From a virus: DNA of 60,018 nucleotides. Both the position numbers and the translations under genes were made by a program. The notes below the pieces were generated by a model. It was not told where the DNA came from. It was given only the letters and a program-made list of their open reading frames with translations, and did not search any database. The stretch lies in the IMG/VR virus record IMGVR_UViG_3300007513_000043, positions 1 through 60,018 of that record. One strand, written 5' to 3'. Numbering within the stretch: the stretch's first letter is position 1; the number at the start of each line of letters is the position of its first letter. Below, piece by piece: positions 52,684 through 59,239 of the stretch.

Positions 52684-53264
52684 AATCTCTCTATCTCTTT
52701 ATCCCATATATCAATTGCTATGGAATATCTCGTACCTTTTTTAATGTTTGTTACCCTATGTAAATAAGATGAATCAAAAATAACCAACCTATTATATTTA
52801 GGTTTTATCCTTTCGTACTCCCTTTCAAACTTTAGAAAAGAACCATCTTTATATATATTTTTTTCTTGCACAGAACTTATCTCAAGATATCCACCCTCAA
52901 CATAACTATCTATAGGATAGTAGGTTATTGAACACATAGGATGTAAGAATTCATCTGTCCTATGTTTGTGAACTTCATCTTTATTTGTGTGCCATTCTAA
53001 ATCAGAGCCGGGTTTATGTTTATGTGTCCAATATTCAATGGTTTTAATCTTATCACTAATATCTTTAATTGGACTATTTAATATTATATAAGATATTAAC
53101 TCTTCTTGAATATTTTTTGAAGGACTTTTCCAATCCCACGAATTAATAGTCGATAACTCATCTTCGATTGAATCGCCACCATAATCATATGTATTTTTAA
53201 AGAATTCATTTTTATCTTTTACTAAATGATTTTCATTCAGTATAAAATTATCTATAATTAACAT
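52680..53264 (-). CDS. 2OG-Fe(II) oxygenase-like protein (late)
   Basis: A 194-residue protein with the oxygenase order: EWHTNKDE with His92, then GGYLEI at 124-129, a distal His169 (SSYLHRV) and Arg179 (KGTRYSIAI). The residue expected to be Asp/Glu two after the first His is Asn94, so metal binding may rely on Asp96 or be altered. Between terminase and portal genes, with motif site 5 in front. It may modify virion or host proteins. Sequence differs strongly from the early oxygenase at 7375. Confidence 0.75.
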   Translation of the reverse strand: MLIIDNFILNENHLVKDKNEFFKNTYDYGGDSIEDELSTINSWDWKSPSKNIQEELISYIILNSPIKDISDKIKTIEYWTHKHKPGSDLEWHTNKDEVHKHRTDEFLHPMCSITYYPIDSYVEGGYLEISSVQEKNIYKDGSFLKFEREYERIKPKYNRLVIFDSSYLHRVTNIKKGTRYSIAIDIWDKEIERL

Positions 53265-53294
53265 TTCAATAAGCTTGTGATTAACATCACATAT

Positions 53295-53308
53295 GTAATT
53301 TACGTAAC
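53295..53308 (-). promoter_or_regulatory. Recurring GTTACGTA motif, site 5
   Basis: On the minus strand GTTACGTAAATTAC, two bases after the terminase stop codon and about 30 upstream of the oxygenase start at 53264. TTGCAT (minus strand, 53312-53317) precedes and TATGTG follows at an 18-base distance, a -35/-10 pair with the motif as spacer. Confidence 0.6.
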
Positions 53309-53309
53309 A

Positions 53310-54896
53310 TTATGCAACTATCCAAGACTTTGGTTTAGGTTTTCTTTTTCTATATATACCTTTAGACCCTTCAATCCCAGTTGGTGTAGTTATATACTTA
53401 CACGCGTACGCGAGCGCGTCTATAGTATCATCGTGTCCCATCCTTGGTCCAAAAGTTAATATTTCGTGCTGTAAATCGTACATCTGCTTTCTTATATGAA
53501 CACTACCTATAATAATTCTTTGTGCTAGAACCTCTTGTATTCTATCTCTTTTAGATAATCTGGTCCCGGGTTTTTCCTCTTTAAATTGTACTCCAAACTC
53601 ATTTCTTCTCCTCATCTCTGATATTAAAGACTGGAATACTGGTCTAGACATCGTAGTATCTTCTATGCAAAACAATTTCGGTTGATACATACTGTGATAG
53701 TCAAATATATAATCTACGATACCTTTTTTATTTTCTCCCGGAATACCTAATACCGCTAAACCACGTTTGCGCATATAATCTAATACATATATATTATTAT
53801 CCATATCGACAGCTATTATTACTATCACACTAAAGTCAGCATCTCGCCTATCGCTATCTGTAGCTGGGTCAACACCGCAATATATATTGACTGGCTTATG
53901 CTCCCCCTCAATATTTAAAAAACCTATTCCCTTATCTTTATCTAGTTTAAAGGTCCCATCGTGGTATTTTATATGACGTATAGTAAATATAGCGTCTTCC
54001 GCAGATTGTACCTCCATATGGTATTCTTGCCAGTATTTAGCTGGTTGCCCAGAATCAGCATAGAACTTCTTCTTCTCTTCTAGCTTTTTAATTCCAAACC
54101 AACTATCCCATAATGCTGTACCACCATCTTGTATAGCTTTGTATAGTACTACTTTCCAGCTAAAATCCGTTTTTTCACTTTCCGCCCTAGATGCGTTAAT
54201 GATGAGGTTATTGATAAAAGAATCGTAATGAACTGGAGTACCATTAATACGGAGACGACCGTCATAAGGCTCCAAAGCTGGATGAACAACAGCAGTAACC
54301 ATATTGGAATTTTTTTGCCGTGCTTCCGGAGTAATGGTATTATTTTCGTCCTCAAAGTCATCCAACACAATAAGGTCGTATCTTTTATGCAATTTAGCAC
54401 CACCTCTAATACCCGAGATGTTTGATTTCGAAATGAGCTTACATCCATTTTTCAACTCTATATCTGTTTCTGTCCATTTTAGTCCTTTCTGATTCCCAAA
54501 GTAATATAGGAACCTATCATTAAATTCTAAGTGATACTTAACGTAATCCATATTTCCAGTTGAAAGTTTCTGTGTGGCTGAGACCCAGCCGTAGAATAGT
54601 GGTCCATCTGCAAAACAAAACTTATGTAATACATCGCACTTAGTAAGGACTGTCTTCCCGTGACCTCTCGGCATAATGATAGCAAGATTTCTATGTTTCC
54701 AGATTCCAGATTTATCCTTCTCTGCCATAATATCTGCTATCTCGTAATGAAAAAAGGGGGTTTCACTACGCATAAAGTCATCGGGAAGAAACAGTTTTCC
54801 AAATGCTATTAAATCATTTTTCGCTAATAATAAGGCTTCTTCCGCTTTGCTTACATCTTGTGTATTGTAATTCAGCTTGTACTTTTGTTTTGCCAT
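53310..54896 (-). CDS. terL: Terminase large subunit (528 aa)
   Basis: Walker A PRGHGKT at 76-82, Walker B LIVLDDFED at 175-183, the SGIRGG loop at 161-166, and a C-terminal RNase H-like nuclease with YCGVDPATDSDRRDADFSVIVI, IEDTT and GHDDTIDALAYA. It drives DNA packaging and cuts concatemers; its fold and size are standard. The gene follows the small subunit after 47 bases and precedes the oxygenase. Near its 3' end it carries a TACGCGAGCGCG block also found at 47298. Confidence 0.95.
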   Translation of the reverse strand: MAKQKYKLNYNTQDVSKAEEALLLAKNDLIAFGKLFLPDDFMRSETPFFHYEIADIMAEKDKSGIWKHRNLAIIMPRGHGKTVLTKCDVLHKFCFADGPLFYGWVSATQKLSTGNMDYVKYHLEFNDRFLYYFGNQKGLKWTETDIELKNGCKLISKSNISGIRGGAKLHKRYDLIVLDDFEDENNTITPEARQKNSNMVTAVVHPALEPYDGRLRINGTPVHYDSFINNLIINASRAESEKTDFSWKVVLYKAIQDGGTALWDSWFGIKKLEEKKKFYADSGQPAKYWQEYHMEVQSAEDAIFTIRHIKYHDGTFKLDKDKGIGFLNIEGEHKPVNIYCGVDPATDSDRRDADFSVIVIIAVDMDNNIYVLDYMRKRGLAVLGIPGENKKGIVDYIFDYHSMYQPKLFCIEDTTMSRPVFQSLISEMRRRNEFGVQFKEEKPGTRLSKRDRIQEVLAQRIIIGSVHIRKQMYDLQHEILTFGPRMGHDDTIDALAYACKYITTPTGIEGSKGIYRKRKPKPKSWIVA

Positions 54897-54943
54897 AGTA
54901 TCCTATTAGTTTTGAAAATTTTGGTATAGGCGTTGTGTTAGTA

Positions 54944-55642
54944 CTATTTTTCTTGTACATCACCAGCCTCTATCTGTTTGCGCTCTGCTGATTCCAAGTG
55001 CTTAACATCAAATCCTTGAAAGACTCCAGCAATCTCGGTTATCTTCTGCTGCTTAATAACCCCAAACGCATCCCATAGCATATTTAATGCCTTTAACCTA
55101 TCTGAGTCGTTCTTTCCACCATCTACGACATCTTTGGCTGCGCCTATTAAATAATCTAGGTCTACACCTCTATTCTTAAATACATCATCTAATTTCTCAT
55201 TCATAATCTTTTGCACCCTTTCACTCTTTATAAGCAATGCTGCCTTTTCTTTGGCATTCTTTTCACTTGTTGTATTAAATACCTCTGCATATGTAAGTAC
55301 CGCATCCCCACCATTCCGTACGCGCTTTGCAAAAACAACCTCTCTCCTTGTAGCTTTAGTACGGTTCTTAAGCCGGGTATACCAGTTCTGTCCACTCATT
55401 GTATAAATGTCCTTTTTACGAACTGAGTCCATTCGCGTATCATCTGTATACGAATAGGTCCCGGTACACGTACCAACACTAAAGTTATCTTTGCGGAGTA
55501 TCTGTACAACGTGTTCATCATCCGTAGCCACCCAATCTCCAATTTCCGCATTCTTCCAGTCTTTCCTATATTCTATGTGCCGAGGTACCTCCGCGAGTTC
55601 GTATACAACGTGAAACTTATTCTTTACTTTATGCTTCTTCAT
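54944..55642 (-). CDS. terS: Terminase small subunit (232 aa)
   Basis: Residues about 105-200 have the Terminase_2-like pattern: AYAEVFNT..SEKNAKEKAALLIKSERVQKIMNEKLDDVFKNRGVDLDYLIGAAKDVVDGG...RLKALNMLWDAFGV, split as HTH-like N-part and oligomer helix. Residues 1-100 form an extra beta-rich N-terminal domain (GDWVATDDEHVVQILRKD) uncommon in small terminases, possibly for DNA recognition. First gene of the late block, with motif site 6 three bases upstream of its ATG. Packaging recognition sequence probably lies in the adjacent gap. Confidence 0.75.
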   Translation of the reverse strand: MKKHKVKNKFHVVYELAEVPRHIEYRKDWKNAEIGDWVATDDEHVVQILRKDNFSVGTCTGTYSYTDDTRMDSVRKKDIYTMSGQNWYTRLKNRTKATRREVVFAKRVRNGGDAVLTYAEVFNTTSEKNAKEKAALLIKSERVQKIMNEKLDDVFKNRGVDLDYLIGAAKDVVDGGKNDSDRLKALNMLWDAFGVIKQQKITEIAGVFQGFDVKHLESAERKQIEAGDVQEK

Positions 55643-55645
55643 AAG

Positions 55646-55659
55646 GTTACGTAAGTTAC
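55646..55659 (+). promoter_or_regulatory. Recurring GTTACGTA motif, site 6
   Basis: GTTACGTAAGTTAC, identical to site 4, located three bases upstream of the terminase small subunit ATG (55642). On the minus strand an AT-rich TATATT (55668-55673) lies just upstream with a weak TTTAAA 16 bases further, so the motif would fall at or just past the transcription start: a typical operator position. Confidence 0.55.
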
Positions 55660-55833
55660 CTTTGAAAAATATAATTTACAAGTGCAATCTTTAAAAATTG
55701 GGACAAAATGTTATGCACTCCCTATATAAAATGGGGGCGTGGGTAAAAGGGTTTTTCGTTTTTCGAACGCGTTAACTTTGATTTTTTTCGTTTTTTCTCT
55801 TACGCGATGTCAACTGCTCTGCCGTGCAACCAC

Positions 55834-56160
55834 AACGCGTACCAACGCAGTGAGCCACCAATCTGTGTCCAACGCGTACCTATGTGCCTCGCTTACTCTT
55901 CGGCACACCCCCCACCACCCCTCACGCACACCTATGCATTCCTACACATACTCATCTATGCCGTTATTATAGCCCAATTCACTTACTCTGTACCTTACAC
56001 GTACCACACTGCCTAATGCGTACTACACTGCCCACACTGACCCCTATGCGTAGTGGTTCTGTGTCTATGTGTGCATCTGTATAATTTGCCCTCGATGTGC
56101 TGGTATGCGTTGGCTATCTACCTATGCGTACACACACACCCAACTACGCGTGTGCGTACC
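55834..56160 (+). repeat. Iteron-like GCGTAC / CCTATGCGTA repeats
   Basis: Copies seen: AACGCGTACC at 55834 and 55871; CACGTACCACACTGCC (55998-56013) followed by TGCGTACTACACTGCC (56017-56032); CCTATGCGTA at 56043-56052 and 56121-56130; TATGCGT at 56104; TACGCGTGTGCGTACC at 56145-56160; partial CCTATGCATT at 55931. Copies are spaced irregularly by 18-150 bases. Their density within one intergenic region suggests binding sites for an initiator such as the protein at 4930-5679, or for the small terminase. Confidence 0.55.
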
Positions 56161-56263
56161 ACCACTGACCCATACACCACACTATGCTGTCGGTATAGGT
56201 TGTGTAAGTAATCCCATTGCCGTCAGTAATGTATCGTTTGATGTATGTTTGCCCTCGACCCCG

Positions 56264-56282
56264 AAGGGAATTAACCCTTTTT
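56264..56282 (+). terminator. Weak terminator-like hairpin
   Basis: AAGGG (56264-56268) pairs with CCCTT (56275-56279) across AATTAA and is followed by a short T run to 56282. A 5-bp stem is short for an intrinsic terminator, so this is tentative. It would insulate the early promoter from read-through. Confidence 0.35.
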
Positions 56283-56339
56283 AATGATTATTTAAGCATA
56301 TTTGAATGTTACACTTGTAACGGCAGTGAAAGATTTTAC

Positions 56340-56369
56340 TTGCATTGTAAACAAAAGTTTTCATATATT
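56340..56369 (+). promoter_or_regulatory. Candidate early promoter
   Basis: TTGCAT (56340-56345) and TATATT (56364-56369) are 18 bases apart, ahead of the structured leader and the first early gene at 56593. The TATATT and the 18-base spacer match the promoter at 2737-2766, and TTGCAT recurs at the same distance at motif sites 2 and 5. Confidence 0.5.
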
Positions 56370-56402
56370 AGGTCAACGTTAAAATTTGAATTTGAATTTG
56401 TT

Positions 56403-56585
56403 TTTTGAAATATTTGATAGACCGAGTGACTGACGGGTGTTGGTGTAGCCGAAGATTAGATTCTGACGCGTTTACCACTCTTAGTAAACGGCTCGAAGAG
56501 GTTTGGCGACCTCGTTGCTATTCGAAGGGGAATAGAGGAACATAGGGTGGTTCGAAGCCACCTCCCTTCGCTAACATAAAGGAGA
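56403..56585 (+). ncRNA. Hairpin-rich early leader with tRNA-like 3' part
   Basis: Four hairpins follow each other: CGTTTAC/GTAAACG (56469-56475/56484-56490), GAGGT/ACCTC (56498-56502/56509-56513), CTATTC/GAATAG (56518-56523/56530-56535), and GGTGG/CCACC (56546-56550/56558-56562) with a TTCGAAG loop. TCGAAG recurs at 56493, 56522 and 56552, and once in the other leader (5878). Alternatively GAAGGGG (56524-56530) pairs with TCCCTTC (56563-56569), enclosing the last hairpin. The AAAGGAG ribosome binding site follows at 56578. Confidence 0.45.
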
Positions 56586-56592
56586 TAAGACG

Positions 56593-56760
56593 ATGAATGA
56601 ACAAGAGATTATCAACAATATAGACGATGCAGTATGGCATCTCATCGAGGTAATAGACAAGAGCAAAACTGGAATATTAGGCAAGATACAGAAGGGTATT
56701 TTGAAGGCTTGTATAACTGCACTAAACCAAGTATCAAGAGAGATTGGAGGAGAAGAATGA
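56593..56760 (+). CDS. First early protein, unknown (55 aa)
   Basis: A 55-residue ORF directly after the structured leader, with AAAGGAGATAAGACG as ribosome binding site. It is an amphipathic helical protein (acidic start, then KSKTGILGKIQKGILKACITALNQV). It ends in an ATGA overlap. First gene of the early transcript, a common place for fast-acting host-takeover proteins; this is only positional inference. Confidence 0.7.
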   Translation: MNEQEIINNIDDAVWHLIEVIDKSKTGILGKIQKGILKACITALNQVSREIGGEE

Positions 56761-56990
56761 GTTTATGCTATTCGACCGACCCAATAGGTATGGCTAAAAT
56801 CAAGGACGCACGTCCCAAGTACCACCTATCAAAAGAACAGAAGATGAATAGGGCTATTGAAGGGGTACGTAGGACATCCACTAAGTATTCATCAAGAGTT
56901 CAAGAACAGATAAGCAAGAGTACTGGACTCAAAATAAGAGAAGGATTAATCAAGAAAATTAAATTAAATAACTCACGAAGGGAGAAATAA
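56757..56990 (+). CDS. Small basic early protein (77 aa)
   Basis: Start at ATG 56757, overlapping the previous stop, with GGAGGAGAAGA in front. An upstream extension of the frame lies within the previous gene. The 77 residues are strongly basic (KIKDARPKYHLSKEQKMNRAIEGVRRTSTKYSS) and may bind nucleic acid. No family is recognised. Confidence 0.7.
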   Translation: MSLCYSTDPIGMAKIKDARPKYHLSKEQKMNRAIEGVRRTSTKYSSRVQEQISKSTGLKIREGLIKKIKLNNSRREK

Positions 56991-56992
56991 CA

Positions 56993-57346
56993 ATGAAGAT
57001 AGTTAATGAAATCAATGTTCAAGGAGATAGTCAAGAGAGTATCAATGCTTATATTCTAAGCACGTTACCGAGAGGCAAAGAACGTGAAGAGATGAAAAGA
57101 GAGATTCAAGAGCAAGAGATATTCGATAAATTCGGTATGAGAGTTAAGTTACCAAACAAACGCGTAGAAGGACAAAGGAAGAGAAGAGCGAGAGAGTACG
57201 AGGCTAAACGTCAACAAAGAATAAACCAATCACTTGCGAAGAGATTAGCGAAGGCTTGGAATGTCTATTGTTTCGACAAGCACGAAGAGGGACATAGTAC
57301 TGGGCAAACGAGAAGATTTATCAACTTAAACCAAGAGGAGAAATAA
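56993..57346 (+). CDS. Hypothetical basic early protein (117 aa)
   Basis: The N-terminus (MKIVNEINVQGDSQESINAYILSTLP) is a beta strand and helix; from residue 60 on it is Arg/Lys-rich (EGQRKRRAREYEAKRQQRINQ). The tail includes CFDKHEEGHSTGQTRRFI, where HEEGH resembles a zincin motif but has no supporting context in such a short basic protein. Ribosome binding site AAGGGAGAAATAACA. Confidence 0.7.
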   Translation: MKIVNEINVQGDSQESINAYILSTLPRGKEREEMKREIQEQEIFDKFGMRVKLPNKRVEGQRKRRAREYEAKRQQRINQSLAKRLAKAWNVYCFDKHEEGHSTGQTRRFINLNQEEK

Positions 57347-57350
57347 GACG

Positions 57351-58346
57351 ATGAAAAAGAAATATAAATCAAAGAGCAGAACACAAATAGAGAATGAGAT
57401 ATTAAAACCAATACTTGCAGTTTGTGACAATGTCGCAGAAGAGGGAAAGTTAATTTGGACGTTGCCCTTTATGAAACACAAAGGGAATGCAAGTGCATAT
57501 AATTATTCTCAGAAGACGTTCTACAAGGGAATATCTAACCAATTACATCTTGGTTGTAGAATGATGTTAGAAGGGTGGGAGCATAATGCGTGGCTTACGT
57601 ATAACGGAGCGAAGGCTCTTGGAGGATATGTGCCTCACGAGGCTAAGGGGAAGGGAGCAGTTGTTCACTTTAATAAGTTTGTGAAGAGAGATGAGTTGGA
57701 TAGGGACGGGTGTGTAGTTGTTGACTCGGAGGGTAACCCGAAGGTAAAAATAATACCTTTCTTGAAGAGTTTCTCAGTATTCAATGTTGCTCAATGTAAA
57801 GATATACCAATGCCCGAAAAGAAGAAAGAAGAGAAATTCAAACCATTGAAGGCATTAAAGAGGGCAGAGGCTATCCAAAAAGCATATGAATTACAAGAGA
57901 AGAATCTCAAAGTTACTATTAGCGACAAAGTAGTACCACGTTATGATGTGACAAAAGACGAGGTTCAGTGTTCTTCAATGCGTAATCACGTAGAGGTGGC
58001 TAAGAAGAATGGTCAGAGTGTTAATGACGGCAAACAACATTATTATAGTTCTCTCTTTCACGAAGACGGACACTCTGCTGGTCATAAAAAGCGACTGAAT
58101 TTGCTTGAGGATAACTTTAGATTTGGAGACCACGCATACTCAAAAGAAGAGTTACGTGCAGAGATGACATCAGCAATACTATGCTTGGAAGCTGGTCTTA
58201 ATTCAGAGGTTGTCTTCAATAATACGAAGGCTTATTGTCAAGGTTGGGCGAAGAGATTAAAGAATGACCCCAAGTGGCTTATGTGGGCATCATCTAAATC
58301 ACTTCAAACAGCTAATTACATCTTAGGTAAACACAATGAGAAATAG
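57351..58346 (+). CDS. ardC: ArdC-family antirestriction protein (331 aa)
   Basis: Both ArdC domains are visible. The N-terminal single-stranded-DNA-binding domain (residues about 35-150) has GNASAYNYSQKTFYKGISNQLHLG, WLTYNGAKALGGYV and a GKGAVVHFNKF stretch. The C-terminal zincin domain (about 215-331) has His237-Glu-x-Gly-His241 and Glu271 (EELRAE), completing a metal site, followed by AYCQGWAKRLKNDPKW. ArdC proteins protect incoming DNA from restriction. Early placement fits. The usual VxKGEKGxxV signature is degenerate (EAKGKGAVV). Confidence 0.8.
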   Translation: MKKKYKSKSRTQIENEILKPILAVCDNVAEEGKLIWTLPFMKHKGNASAYNYSQKTFYKGISNQLHLGCRMMLEGWEHNAWLTYNGAKALGGYVPHEAKGKGAVVHFNKFVKRDELDRDGCVVVDSEGNPKVKIIPFLKSFSVFNVAQCKDIPMPEKKKEEKFKPLKALKRAEAIQKAYELQEKNLKVTISDKVVPRYDVTKDEVQCSSMRNHVEVAKKNGQSVNDGKQHYYSSLFHEDGHSAGHKKRLNLLEDNFRFGDHAYSKEELRAEMTSAILCLEAGLNSEVVFNNTKAYCQGWAKRLKNDPKWLMWASSKSLQTANYILGKHNEK

Positions 58347-58497
58347 AGAATACGAATTCATAGCCTCAGCACTTATGCTGGGGTTATGGTCTACATTAAT
58401 GTTTAACCATATGTTGAGAGGGCTATTGTGGACACCTCTCTTATTTCTCGAGATACTTTTAATAATATTAACATTCATAACTTGGAGGAGAATATGA
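58336..58497 (+). CDS. Small two-helix membrane protein (53 aa)
   Basis: A 53-residue ORF overlaps the ArdC gene by 11 bases and the deformylase gene by four (ATGA). Residues 9-27 (IASALMLGLWSTLMFNHML) and 31-49 (LWTPLLFLEILLIILTFI) are hydrophobic, predicting a helical hairpin. Charged ends (MRNREYE and WRRI). Function unknown: a small inner-membrane peptide expressed early. Confidence 0.7.
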   Translation: MRNREYEFIASALMLGLWSTLMFNHMLRGLLWTPLLFLEILLIILTFITWRRI

Positions 58498-58964
58498 GTT
58501 TCATACATCACGACCGAAAGAAAATAGAGAAGAAATGTAAAGTAATATATCACACTGAGGGTATGCAAATAGCACTCAAACTATTACAGACGTGTATGCT
58601 TCCTAAGTATCAGAATGCTATTGGTCTTGCCCACAATCAAATCGGAGGGGACAAGCAAGTATTTGTTGCTAAACTATCGACAGATACTAATACAAGTAAA
58701 TGGAGAAATTTCATTAATGCGAAGATAACTGATATGTCTCCTAATACGAAGATGTCTGAGGAGGCTTGTATGACGTTCCCTAACAAACCTAACAAAGTAG
58801 AGAGACACGAGTGGGTTGAGGTAGAGCATCAAATAAAGGCTCGTAATGACTCTACTGGAAATATGTTTATTAAAGAGAAATTCTACGGCTTTGATGCAAT
58901 CATAGTCCAGCACGAGATTGACCACTTAAACGGATATCATATCCACAACCAAGAGGAGAAATAA
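58494..58964 (+). CDS. def: Peptide deformylase (156 aa)
   Basis: All three motifs are present: GLAHNQIG (44-51; usual GLAAxQxG), EEAC with Cys92 as a metal ligand, and QHEIDH with His140, Glu141 and His144. The enzyme removes formyl groups from new proteins. The start is the ATG at 58494, coupled to the previous stop; an upstream open stretch lies in the other gene. His at the second position of motif I is unusual. At 156 residues it lacks the C-terminal helix of bacterial enzymes, as usual for phage versions. Confidence 0.9.
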   Translation: MSFIHHDRKKIEKKCKVIYHTEGMQIALKLLQTCMLPKYQNAIGLAHNQIGGDKQVFVAKLSTDTNTSKWRNFINAKITDMSPNTKMSEEACMTFPNKPNKVERHEWVEVEHQIKARNDSTGNMFIKEKFYGFDAIIVQHEIDHLNGYHIHNQEEK

Positions 58965-58966
58965 CA

Positions 58967-59239
58967 ATGGAATCAAAACAAATAAAAAGAGAGTTATGCT
59001 CTATTATGAGCAAGGTATGGATAGCGACTGGTATTAAAGATAGATACGAACCTTGTGATTGTATCTGTGACAAGAAGGGAAACACAGATGATTATATTCG
59101 TGTAGATGACGAAATAATAGAGTTTATAAAAGAGGCAGTAGAAGATAAAATATCAGACTTAGAGAGTGAGGCACAAGCAACACTCAACAGAATAAAGAGA
59201 GCAAATGAAGAAGATAAGGAGGAAAACAATGAAAAGTAA
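58967..59239 (+). CDS. Hypothetical acidic early protein (90 aa)
   Basis: A 90-residue acidic protein with an AGAGGAGAAATAACA ribosome binding site. It contains CDCICDKKG near residues 30-38 (three Cys in a CxCxxxC-like array) and an acidic helical C-terminus ending EENNEK. No family is recognised. It is coupled to the following gene by an 11-base overlap. Confidence 0.7.
   Translation: MESKQIKRELCSIMSKVWIATGIKDRYEPCDCICDKKGNTDDYIRVDDEIIEFIKEAVEDKISDLESEAQATLNRIKRANEEDKEENNEK

Larger units (their letters stand above)
55660..56592. other. 950-base divergent intergenic region
   Basis: No credible gene is found here; the short open frames lack ribosome binding sites and have low-complexity products. 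From 55800 to 56200 the plus strand is rich in C and A and poor in G, unlike both flanks. Contents: AGTGCA/TGCACT inverted repeat at 55681-55719, repeats at 55834-56160, a terminator-like hairpin at 56264, a promoter at 56340 and a structured leader from 56403. It separates the leftward late block from the rightward early block and is the best place for an origin and packaging site. Confidence 0.75.

Noticed and set aside
55834-56160. CRISPR array or transposon ends
   Set aside because: Repeats are short (10-16 bases), irregularly spaced and imperfect, with no cas genes, no transposase and no target duplications.
55739-56408. Several overlapping rightward ORFs of 60-77 codons in the intergenic region
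   Set aside because: They lack ribosome binding sites, overlap each other in different frames, and encode low-complexity Pro/His/Thr-rich products that follow from the C/A-rich repeats.
57280-57330. Zincin-like HEEGH in the 117-residue early protein
   Set aside because: The protein is short, Arg/Lys-rich and has no downstream third ligand. The FDKHEEGHSTG segment does resemble the FHEDGHSAG of the neighbouring ArdC gene, so it could be a fragment of an ancestral duplication, but the evidence is too thin.
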